Shown: in pieces, positions 7,701 to 12,988 of the stretch | Layout of the letters: the number at the start of each line of letters is the position of its first letter | Position numbering within the stretch: position 1 is the first letter of the stretch | Assembly: GCA_030041195.1 (NCBI GenBank) | Contig: JASHOI010000128.1 | Coordinates: 1-14,588, forward strand | Reading direction: 5' to 3' | Length of the DNA: 14,588 nt | Origin: Streptosporangiaceae bacterium | GTDB taxonomy: Bacteria > Actinomycetota > Actinomycetes > Streptosporangiales > Streptosporangiaceae | The notes under the pieces: model-generated | What the model was told of the DNA's origin: nothing | Seen by the model: only the letters and a program-made list of their open reading frames with translations | Database searches by the model: none | Made by a program: the position numbers and the translations under genes

Positions 7701-8785
7701 GCGGCAACGTGCCGGCCAACCTGACCCGGCCCACCGCGGTCGTGAACGCCGCGACCACGACCGTGACCGGCACCACGTCACCCGGGGCGACGGTCGACGT
7801 CGCGGTCAGCGGGACCGCGGCGGGCGCTGCCGCGCCGGCGACGACGATCACCACGGCCAGCGCCGGCTCCTCGGGGGCGTTCTCGGTGCCGGTCAGCCTG
7901 CAGCCGGGCACCGATTCCATCGAGGTCGCGGTGACGGCCGGGAGCGCCACGAACGAGGCCATCTTCGCCGTCGTGTCCGTGCCCGGCACCGTGGTGCTCA
8001 GCGCGCCGGCCGCCCCCGGCGGCGGCAGCGGCCCGGGCAGCTACGCCTACCCGACCGCCACGAACTCCGACGGCTCGCCGGTGTTCGTGCCGGACTCGTT
8101 CCGGCTGAGCGGCCTCACGGTCGTCGCGGGTGCCAGCACGGTCACGTTCGAGGTGGGGATCGCGAACCTGCAGTCCACGTTCGGGTCGCTGGACGGGGCG
8201 CAGCTCATCGACCTGTACATCCACGCACCGTCCGGCAGCGTGCCCGCGGGCGAGGTGCAGTCCACGGCGGCGGCCGGGGCGTGGAACTACTCGATCGCGG
8301 CCGCGGACGCGTGGAACCAGCTCATCGAGGTGGACGGGTTCGGCACCGACGACTGGGTGACCCCGGCCAGCACGACCTCGGGGCTGTCCGGGTCGGCCAG
8401 CGTCGGGACCCCGCAGGTCTCGGTCATCCAGCTCGCGCCGGCCGCGTCCGGCGAGACGCCGGGCCTGGTCACGATCACCGTGCCCACGGCGGAGCTCGGC
8501 ACCCCGGCCGCGGGCTGGACGTTCACGGTGACGCTCACCGGCCAGGACGGGTTCGGCGACGACGACGCGCGCACGTTCACCGCGACGCCGGGCGAGTACA
8601 CGTTCGGCGTCTGCTCGGCCGCCGTGGCCGCGGAGTCCTCGCCGCCCGCGATCTGCTCCTACAACCCGGCCGAGGTGCCGATCGTGATGGACACGATCCC
8701 GCCGGCCACGGTCAGCGTGCAGACCGAGCTCGACCCGACCGTGAACCCGTCCGGCGTGGCGCTGCAGGGCGTCACCGTGCCCTGA
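4751..8785 (+). CDS. Secreted multidomain GH15 glycoside hydrolase, glucodextranase-like
   Basis: A 1344-residue secreted enzyme. The ATG at 4751 is chosen over an in-frame ATG at 4688 because AGGAGG lies six bases upstream and a Sec signal peptide follows directly (SGRR, hydrophobic core, cut probably after ALA at residue 28). Domains by eye: beta-sandwich often attached to actinobacterial glycosidases (35-222, FDNVGITASSDA to SLTIGS); glucodextranase N-type domain (about 232-520, from ASYYDEARKDCVGTA); GH15 alpha/alpha barrel (about 530-965); Ig-like domain (about 973-1075); glucodextranase C-type domain (about 1077-1344, with GQDGFGDDDARTF and YTFGVC). The barrel has FPRDAYETF (583-591), the acid motif WEEQTGFSPST (Trp685, Glu686-687) and the base motif PEQVW (Glu898). 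The family releases glucose from non-reducing ends of alpha-1,6 or alpha-1,4 glucans by inversion; dextran specificity is inferred from the C domain. No cell-wall anchor is present. Confidence 0.93.
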   Translation: MTRSGRRVLTAAVTALLPAAALLSSALAAPATGASLPGLQQAFDNVGITASSDATAGNYDGIGDSFSASGLAEDALTGGQSLLHDGMTITWPDVAPGDPDNVVADGQTIALTGTGSVLGVVGASAYGSTTGTFTVGYSDGTTSTATVTLADWVDTSAAPGTDLLATTAGWNPGGTTPVSLFYAPIPLTAGKQVTSVTLPAVGAAVGKNVPSMHIFSLTIGSPAAEAAGAPGAASYYDEARKDCVGTAASTASKVWYTVADGTLSDVYAPTIDNTDVKSLDPIVTGPGFTALQPRDMTYTVASLDSTGMACQITALDAAHDFKLVTDFITDPSAEAVVLRISLVPLPGAASGLSVYLRFNPLLNGHGGGGTDNAGGESATIVSTPRGPIPLSYSTNSFTEAVNRSYATPIYAALASDASFKAVETGFEGTSSDGLTELDTAGTLSAGPPDASDGNVVQTVELNMSAGSATVALGFGGNERDAVGTALAASAAPFAGTYAAYQAGWRAYDAGLLPPGGAGEHAPVSAKDTAAYYLSANVLKASEDKTFLGATAASLASPWGQAVPAGETASDGLAPYFGSYREVFPRDAYETFTGFLTDGDLTSARQIVYYMFDHMQLPNGSFPRNGLLNGEAAPDTGGLQLDETADPILEAWQAGLAGDRSLYLNHIRPAADFLAANGPADGVERWEEQTGFSPSTMADEVAGLVAAAAIAKVQGDTASERLFLATADNFRRLILTTTVTDNGPLSSQPYFIRVDKTGDPDQAYDYALGNGDPASYDQRAVVDQGFLELVRLGELSASSPLVTNSLAVTGSALAAPTPSGTGIMRYNGDGYGDCEVSVFEDCQVNGQPWATTDEGTGHPWPVLSGENGEYQILAGDSSALDADLSFMLNSSSGVGLVPEQVWNYPNVPASPYGSDPATASIGFTDGQADGSAAPLTWAQAQLLRLISDMAAGKLLEQPSIVAARYLSSPPGTAPLTVTAPLSVSGGNVPANLTRPTAVVNAATTTVTGTTSPGATVDVAVSGTAAGAAAPATTITTASAGSSGAFSVPVSLQPGTDSIEVAVTAGSATNEAIFAVVSVPGTVVLSAPAAPGGGSGPGSYAYPTATNSDGSPVFVPDSFRLSGLTVVAGASTVTFEVGIANLQSTFGSLDGAQLIDLYIHAPSGSVPAGEVQSTAAAGAWNYSIAAADAWNQLIEVDGFGTDDWVTPASTTSGLSGSASVGTPQVSVIQLAPAASGETPGLVTITVPTAELGTPAAGWTFTVTLTGQDGFGDDDARTFTATPGEYTFGVCSAAVAAESSPPAICSYNPAEVPIVMDTIPPATVSVQTELDPTVNPSGVALQGVTVP

Positions 8786-8808
8786 CCCGCGCCGCGCGGG
8801 AGCGGGTC
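8784..8808 (+). terminator. Weak hairpin at the GH15 stop codon
   Basis: GACCCGC (8784-8790) and GCGGGTC (8802-8808) pair around an 11-nt loop that is itself self-complementary (CCGCGCGG). The stem begins inside the TGA stop. There is no T-tract. It may be a first, partial terminator or a 3' protective hairpin. Confidence 0.35.
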
Positions 8809-8891
8809 GCCGGGGCACGAGCCGTGCGACACGTTGCGGACCTGGGCACCCGGTGCATCCTCCGAGATGACGGGCATGCGACCATGTACGT

Positions 8892-8920
8892 GGGGGACCC
8901 AAACGATGAAACGGGGGACC
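8892..8920 (+). repeat. Direct repeat GGGGGACC, two copies
   Basis: GGGGGACC occurs at 8892-8899 and 8913-8920, each preceded by ACG within a base or two, with one start every 21 bp. It sits just before the strong terminator at 8932. No function is evident; a short transcript or a protein-binding pair are both possible. Confidence 0.4.
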
Positions 8921-8931
8921 GGCTCATCAGG

Positions 8932-8975
8932 CTCGTCCTGGCGGGGCTCAGCTCCGCCAGGACGAGTTTCTCATT
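8932..8975 (+). terminator. Strong intrinsic terminator
   Basis: CTCGTCCTGGCGG (8932-8944) and CCGCCAGGACGAG (8954-8966) form a perfect 13-bp stem with a 9-nt loop, followed by TTTCTCATT. This is a classical plus-strand intrinsic terminator. GGCTC (8921-8925) and GAGCC (8979-8983) can add an outer stem. It lies 146 bp after the GH15 stop, between that gene and the converging vapC. Confidence 0.85.
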
Positions 8976-9007
8976 GGCGAGCCCAGGGATCCCCCGTGAG
9001 CGACCGG

Positions 9008-9442
9008 TCAGTGCCTCCCATGCCCGGTGCCGCGCGGAATGATCCACTCGTGGCGCTGCCCGGTGGCGTCGGCGATGAGCTCGAAGTCCTCGTCGTAGTG
9101 CAGCACGGTCGCGTTGTTGACCCGGGCAACCGCCGCGACGAAGAGGTCGGCGATGCTGGGCGCGCGGTGCTGGCCCCGCACGGCAAGCAGCTTCATGATC
9201 TCGGTCACCTGTTGCTCCGCCTGGCGATCGATATGAAGCCTGCCGAGCAGGGACAGGTCATCGGCATCGGCCTGCATCTCTGCCGCATCGCGCGAGGAGT
9301 AGAGCAACTCCGCGACGGTCACCGAGCACACGCACACGCGCCTATCGGCACGCAGGGATTCGACGCGCTGACGTGCGGCTTCGCTGTAGGCCTGTTGCAC
9401 CCAGGCGGACTTGTCGATGAGAAACGGGTCGCCTAATGCCAT
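9008..9442 (-). CDS. vapC: VapC-type PIN-domain toxin
   Basis: The 144-residue protein is a single PIN domain, the RNase fold of type II toxins that cleave tRNA or rRNA. The acidic catalytic set is visible: D10 in FLIDKSAW, E45 in TVAELLYS, D99 in SIADLFVAA, and D117/D119 in HYDEDFELIA. Length is normal for VapC. The ATG at 9442 lies ten bases inside the end of the antitoxin frame, so the toxin is translated by coupling to its antitoxin. The protein reads as intact, with all key residues, so the module is probably active. The RNA target is not predictable from sequence. Confidence 0.92.
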   Translation of the reverse strand: MALGDPFLIDKSAWVQQAYSEAARQRVESLRADRRVCVCSVTVAELLYSSRDAAEMQADADDLSLLGRLHIDRQAEQQVTEIMKLLAVRGQHRAPSIADLFVAAVARVNNATVLHYDEDFELIADATGQRHEWIIPRGTGHGRH

Positions 9443-9654
9443 GCCTCGTCCCAGTCGATCTCGGCCATCCGCTTGGCCGTGCGGCTGGCGAAATCGCGGA
9501 ACCGGCGCTGGTCCTGCTCATCGCTCTCGGTATCGGCGGCGGCGAGCTCGAGTGCCCGGTTGACGGTGTCCTTCTTCGTGGTCGTGCCGAGCTTCGCGGC
9601 GGCACGGGCAAGCACGGCGTCGTCGATATCGACCAGCGTGCGAGTGACGGCCAT
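9433..9654 (-). CDS. vapB: VapB-type ribbon-helix-helix antitoxin
   Basis: The 73-residue protein begins MAVTRTLVDIDDAVLARAAA, a typical VapB ribbon-helix-helix start (beta strand then helix), followed by LGTTTKKDTVNRALELAA. The charged C-terminal half (DEQDQRRFRDFASRTAKR, then IDWDEAWH) is the usual toxin-binding tail. It should neutralise the PIN toxin downstream and repress its own promoter. A G-run (GGGGGG) six bases before the ATG at 9654 serves as a poor ribosome site. The stop overlaps the toxin start by ten bases. Confidence 0.9.
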   Translation of the reverse strand: MAVTRTLVDIDDAVLARAAAKLGTTTKKDTVNRALELAAADTESDEQDQRRFRDFASRTAKRMAEIDWDEAWH

Positions 9655-9670
9655 CTCGACCCCCCGGCAT

Positions 9671-9699
9671 TTGATATAAAGGCTGTTCCCAATATATAC
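9671..9699. promoter_or_regulatory. AT-rich divergent promoter/operator of vapBC and the small membrane gene
   Basis: In otherwise GC-rich DNA, GATATAAAGG (9673-9682) and CCCAATATATAC (9688-9699) form an imperfect palindrome around CTGTT. On the plus strand TTGATA (9671-9676) and TATATA (9693-9698) are spaced by 16 nt. On the minus strand TATATT could serve as the vapBC -10. The palindrome is a plausible VapBC operator. Confidence 0.45.
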
Positions 9700-9710
9700 G
9701 CTCCGCGGGG

Positions 9711-9742
9711 TTGACCTCGGGGGTCATGGAGTGGCCTAAGCT
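9711..9742 (+). promoter_or_regulatory. Promoter giving a leaderless transcript of the small membrane gene
   Basis: TTGACC (9711-9716) and TAAGCT (9737-9742, fits TANNNT) precede the ATG at 9751 by eight bases. No ribosome site lies before that ATG. Transcription would begin at or next to the start codon. The spacer of 20 nt is longer than usual, so the -10 element is the firmer part. Confidence 0.5.
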
Positions 9743-9750
9743 GCGCGGTA

Positions 9751-10089
9751 ATGTACCGGAAGACTCAGCAGCCAAAGCCGGAGCCGCTGACCAGCCGCGA
9801 CAAGCGCGGCATCGCGATCGTGGCCGGCCTGATCCTGGCGATTGCCGCTGGCGTCGGGATCTGGACCGCCGTCCGGCCCGGCACGTACGGGCCGTCGCGC
9901 GACGGCTGCGTCACGGTCACTGAGGCCAGTTCCACCGGCGGCGCCCTGGTGCACGCCTGTGGTTCCAGCGCGGTGACGATGTGCCGGGCCGCGTTCGCGC
10001 ACGACGACAAGCTCTCGCTGCTCACCAGGCCGCAGTGCCGCCTGGCCGGCCTGGCGCCGAAGGCGTCGGCCACCCCGTCCGGCGGCTGA
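9751..10089 (+). CDS. Small single-pass membrane protein with four extracytoplasmic cysteines
   Basis: The 112-residue protein has a short, basic, Pro-rich cytoplasmic N-terminus (SRDKRG), one transmembrane helix (about 20-41, ending WTAVRP) and an outside domain. The outside part holds C53, C70, C78 and C96, spaced so that two disulfides are possible, with the pattern DGCVTVTEASSTGG, HACG, MCRAAFAHDD and QCRLAGL. This resembles small conserved actinobacterial membrane proteins of unknown function; I do not assign a role. The start is the ATG at 9751, apparently leaderless. It is divergent from vapBC, and nothing indicates it belongs to that module. The tail (PKASATPSGG) is probably disordered. 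Confidence 0.8.
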   Translation: MYRKTQQPKPEPLTSRDKRGIAIVAGLILAIAAGVGIWTAVRPGTYGPSRDGCVTVTEASSTGGALVHACGSSAVTMCRAAFAHDDKLSLLTRPQCRLAGLAPKASATPSGG

Positions 10090-10110
10090 TCCGCACCCAT
10101 CTGCGGACGG
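10075..10110 (+). terminator. Hairpin over the stop of the small membrane gene
   Basis: CCGTCCG (10075-10081) pairs with CGGACGG (10104-10110). Nested inside, GCGG (10082-10085) pairs with CCGC (10091-10094) around CTGAT, which includes the TGA stop. No T-tract follows. It may act as a terminator for the membrane-protein gene. Confidence 0.35.
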
Positions 10111-10237
10111 CCTTGGCCATCCCGTGGCTTATCCCTACCGGGAAACCTGAAAGCTTAAAATGGGCACAAAGCGAGTCAATTGACAGCGGATCCGGCGAGC
10201 AGGCGTCCGCGGCGGGTGAGAAAGCTGGCGGACTGCG

Positions 10238-10447
10238 GTGACTGAGATGGGGCGGGACCTTCTCGGGAAGATCGGGCGGGTAACCGTCTCTATCCCAAAG
10301 GACGGGCCAGGTGAGGTGCTGCTCCCGGTGCGGGGCGGCACCGAGGCGTTTGCCGCCTGGTCGGACGACCCGGTACCCCGGCACAGCAGGGTCGTGGTCG
10401 TCGATTGCATGTCGGCACGGTCTGTCTTTGTCACGCTGCTGCCCTGA
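10238..10447 (+). CDS. NfeD-like OB-fold protein, membrane-free short form
   Basis: The 69-residue protein matches the C-terminal OB-fold of NfeD proteins: IGRVTVSIPKDGPGEVLLPVRGG, then AFAAWSDDPVPRHSRVVVVDC and a final beta strand SARSVFVTLLP. Classical NfeD proteins have membrane helices before this domain; this one has none. NfeD partners flotillins or stomatins, and a flotillin gene begins 20 bp downstream, so an operon and a physical partnership are likely. The start could be the GTG at 10238 or the ATG at 10247; the ATG has GGTGA (10237-10241) five bases upstream and would give 66 residues. The upstream 148 bp include a perfect TTGACA at 10180-10185, but no matching -10 box. Confidence 0.85.
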   Translation: MTEMGRDLLGKIGRVTVSIPKDGPGEVLLPVRGGTEAFAAWSDDPVPRHSRVVVVDCMSARSVFVTLLP

Positions 10448-10467
10448 CAGGCAACTGGGAGCTGCAT

Positions 10468-11772
10468 ATGTTCTTCTGGCGGGTACCCGCGCCCAACGAG
10501 GCACTGCTGATATCGGGCTCCAAGCGCAGGCGGCAGGACACCCAATTCCGGATCGTGACCGGCCACGGCTGCTTTGTCATGCCGGTCAAGCAGAAGGCCC
10601 GGGTGCTCTCGCTGGCGCTGCAGGAAGCCGAGATCGTCGAGGACTGCATCACGAACCAGGGCATCCGCCTCAACGTCCGCGCCGTCGCGGCGTTCAAGGT
10701 CGGGGACGACCCGGTGTCGATCGCCAATGCCGCCCGCCGGTTCCTCGCCGAGCAGGCACGGATGGAGGTTCTGGTCGGCCGGATCTTCGCCGGGCACCTC
10801 CGGTCCATCGTCGGCGGGCTCACGGTCGAGCAGATCGTCAGGGAACGGGACCGGGTGGCCCAGGAGGTCAAGGACGGCAGCCACGGCGAAATGGAGAAGC
10901 TGGGCATCGTTGTCGACGCCCTGGAGATCCAGGAGATCGAGGACGGCTCCGGCTACATCAGCAACCTGGCTGCGCCGCACGCGGCGGCGGTGGCAAGCCA
11001 GGCACGCATCGCCCGCGCGCACGCCGACCAGCAGGCGGCCGAGCAGGAACAGCAAGCGGCGGCGATGAAGGCGCAGTACGAGCGCGACCTGATGATCAAG
11101 CAAGCCGGCTTCCTCGCCGAGACCGAGCAGGCCAAGGCGCAGGCCGCGCAGGCCGGCCCGCTCGCCGAGGCCCGGGCGTCCCAGGACGTCACCGAACAGC
11201 AGACCGCGCTGGCGCGGCGCCGCGCGGATCTGGCCGCGCAGCGCCTGGAGGCCGAGGTCCGGCGGCCGGCCGACGCCGAGGCATACAAGCAGCGCACGCT
11301 TGCCGAGGCCGAACGCGACCAGGCCAAGTTCGCCGCCGAGGGCGAGGCGTATCGCCGGACCACGCTGGCGACCGCGGAGGCAGAGGCCGCGAGGATCCAG
11401 GCCGACGCGGATGCCTACGCCGAGCGGACCAGAGCCGAGGCCCAGGCCGCGGCCAACAAGGCGCAAGCGGCGTCGCTCGCCAACGGGAACCAGGAGCTGA
11501 TCGCGGCCAACCGGATTGTCGAGGCGCTGCCCGCGCTTTCCGCAGCCGCCGCCCAGGGCATCGCCGGCTCGAACCTCACGATCCTGAACGGTACCGAAGG
11601 GGTCAGCGAGGTCGTCACCGGGCTGGTCGGGCAGGGTCTCTCGATCCTGGACACGCTGAGGAAGTCGACCGCCGCGCCCGGTGGCGACGGCCGGAACCGG
11701 GCGCCGGCCGAAATCGGTCCGGGCGACCTGAGCGCGGAGGTGGCCGGAACCGGCGACGGCCGGCTGAGGTAA
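10468..11772 (+). CDS. Flotillin-like SPFH/band 7 protein
   Basis: The 434-residue protein begins MFFWRVPAPNEALLISG, the actinobacterial flotillin start. The SPFH domain spans about 1-165 (FRIVTGHGCFVMPV, NVRAVAAFKVGDDP, RIFAGHLRSIVGGLTVEQI, VVDALEIQEIEDG). An Ala/Glu-rich coiled coil of the flotillin type runs from about 170 to 370, and the C-terminus holds LNGTEGVSEVVTGLVGQGLSILDTLRK. Flotillins oligomerise on the inner face of the membrane and organise protein complexes there. The usual N-terminal hydrophobic hairpin is missing, so membrane contact must come from the SPFH surface or a partner. The ATG at 10468 has GGGAG six bases upstream; an in-frame ATG at 10405 lies inside the NfeD-like gene and lacks such a site. 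The response regulator starts 38 bp after its stop. Confidence 0.92.
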   Translation: MFFWRVPAPNEALLISGSKRRRQDTQFRIVTGHGCFVMPVKQKARVLSLALQEAEIVEDCITNQGIRLNVRAVAAFKVGDDPVSIANAARRFLAEQARMEVLVGRIFAGHLRSIVGGLTVEQIVRERDRVAQEVKDGSHGEMEKLGIVVDALEIQEIEDGSGYISNLAAPHAAAVASQARIARAHADQQAAEQEQQAAAMKAQYERDLMIKQAGFLAETEQAKAQAAQAGPLAEARASQDVTEQQTALARRRADLAAQRLEAEVRRPADAEAYKQRTLAEAERDQAKFAAEGEAYRRTTLATAEAEAARIQADADAYAERTRAEAQAAANKAQAASLANGNQELIAANRIVEALPALSAAAAQGIAGSNLTILNGTEGVSEVVTGLVGQGLSILDTLRKSTAAPGGDGRNRAPAEIGPGDLSAEVAGTGDGRLR

Positions 11773-11794
11773 GCGCGGCCTGGGCCCGGCGCGC

Positions 11795-11800
11795 TACGAT
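11795..11800 (+). promoter_or_regulatory. -10 element TACGAT before the LuxR-type regulator
   Basis: TACGAT fits TANNNT and ends ten bases before the ATG at 11811. No ribosome site of quality precedes that ATG (only GGA immediately before it). A short-leader or leaderless transcript separate from the flotillin operon is possible. No -35 box is apparent at the usual distance. Confidence 0.35.
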
Positions 11801-11810
11801 CCGATCCGGA

Positions 11811-12485
11811 ATGGGAAAGATCAGGGTCGCGCTGGCCGAGGACCATGTGCTCCTCAGGGAGGGCATCTCCCGCCTGGTTGCGGCCAACGAGGATTTCGAG
11901 CTGGTCGGGGCGGCGTCCGACCTGCCGCAACTGCTTGCCGTCGTGGGCGAACAGCTTCCCGACGTGGTCGTCACCGACATCCGGATGCCGCCGACCGGCA
12001 CCGACGAGGGCATCAAGGCGGCGGCCTGGATCCGGCAGAATCACCCCGAGATCGGCGTGGTCGTGCTCACCCAGTTCACCGCCCCCGGGTACGCGCTCGC
12101 GCTGCTCGAGCACGGCTCGGCCGGGCGCGGCTACCTGCTGAAAGAGCGGATCGGCAGCGTGGACGAGCTGGCCCGCGCGATCCGCGCGGTGGCGCAGGGC
12201 GGTTCGGTGATCGACCCGATGGTGGTCGACGAGCTGGTGCGGGCCCGCGCGCAGGAGCGGCAGTCGGGCCTGTCGTCGCTGACGCCGAGGGAGGCCGAGA
12301 TCCTGGCCGAGATGGCGCAGGGCAAGAGCAACTCCGCGATCGCCGCCAGCTTGTTCGTCACCGAGCGTGCCGTGGAGAAGCACACCAACTCGATCTTCGC
12401 CAAGCTGGGGCTGTCCGAGGAGAAAGACGTCAACCGGCGGGTCAAGGCGGTGCTGGTCTACCTGAGCCAGCGGGAGGAACGGTGA
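11811..12485 (+). CDS. NarL/LuxR-family response regulator
   Basis: The 224-residue protein has the standard two domains. The receiver (about 3-125) shows acidic E10-D11, the phospho-acceptor D56 in VVVTDIRMP, T87 in VVLTQF and K111 in YLLKERI. The LuxR-type helix-turn-helix (about 155-220) carries SLTPREAEILAEMAQGKSN, then AIAASLFVTERAVEKHTNSIFAKLGL. It is a DNA-binding regulator activated by a histidine kinase; the membrane kinase that converges from the right is the natural partner. GTDEGIKAA after D56 is an insertion typical of this subgroup. It follows the flotillin gene by 38 bp in the same direction, so co-transcription is possible alongside its own -10 element. Confidence 0.94.
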   Translation: MGKIRVALAEDHVLLREGISRLVAANEDFELVGAASDLPQLLAVVGEQLPDVVVTDIRMPPTGTDEGIKAAAWIRQNHPEIGVVVLTQFTAPGYALALLEHGSAGRGYLLKERIGSVDELARAIRAVAQGGSVIDPMVVDELVRARAQERQSGLSSLTPREAEILAEMAQGKSNSAIAASLFVTERAVEKHTNSIFAKLGLSEEKDVNRRVKAVLVYLSQREER

Positions 12486-12569
12486 CCGCCGCGCCAGGTG
12501 GGTGGCCACACCCCCGCTCTGCATGCCAGCACCCTCGGCAGCGGCCAGGGCTCGTGCAAGGCTGATCTT

Positions 12570-12962
12570 GTGACCAGCCCGCGCTCCGTGCTCGTCGTGG
12601 ACGATCAGGCGCCGTTCCGCGCGGCCGCCCGGGCTGTGCTGCGCCGTCTTGAGGGCTTCGAGTTCGCGGGGGAGGCGTCCAGCGGCCTGGAGGCGATCGA
12701 GCTGGTCGACCGGCTGCACCCGGCTCTCGTGCTCATGGACATGAACATGCCGGAAATGGGGGGAATCGAGGCCACGCGGCAGATCACGGCGGCTCACCCC
12801 GACGTGGTCGTGATCTTGTGCTCGACATACGACGCGAGCGACCTTCCGCCGGCGGCGTCCGAAAGCGGCGCGACCGCGTACGTGAACAAGGAGCGGCTGG
12901 CTTCCGACACGATCCGCCGGCTCTGGGAAGAGCGCAACTCGGGCACGTTCGCGACCTGCTGA
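12570..12962 (+). CDS. Stand-alone receiver (CheY-like) protein
   Basis: The 130-residue protein consists only of a receiver domain: D11-D12 in VLVVDDQAPFR, phospho-acceptor D57 in LVLMDMNMPEMGG, S85-T86 in ILCSTYD, and K107 in AYVNKERL. No output domain follows; it ends RRLWEERNSGTFATC. The GTG at 12570 is chosen because the receiver fold begins at once (TSPRSVLVVDD); AAGG lies eight bases upstream. An earlier in-frame start at 12498 adds a segment without fold features. It lies 84 bp after the LuxR-type regulator and 26 bp tail to tail with the histidine kinase. It could be a phosphate sink, a competitor for the kinase, or a signalling partner that acts by protein contact. Confidence 0.88.
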   Translation: MTSPRSVLVVDDQAPFRAAARAVLRRLEGFEFAGEASSGLEAIELVDRLHPALVLMDMNMPEMGGIEATRQITAAHPDVVVILCSTYDASDLPPAASESGATAYVNKERLASDTIRRLWEERNSGTFATC

Positions 12963-12988
12963 CCGCGGGCGCCAGGCCGGCGGGGCAG

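Noticed and set aside
7291..9042. Open plus-strand frame of 583 codons overlapping the end of the GH15 gene
   Set aside because: It is in a different frame, is Arg-rich and low in hydrophobic order, and overlaps the clear glucodextranase C-type domain.
10311..12485. A 724-codon frame that would fuse a long N-terminal part to the LuxR-type regulator
   Set aside because: The first 500 codons are the out-of-frame shadow of the flotillin gene. The regulator's receiver fold begins exactly at the ATG at 11811.
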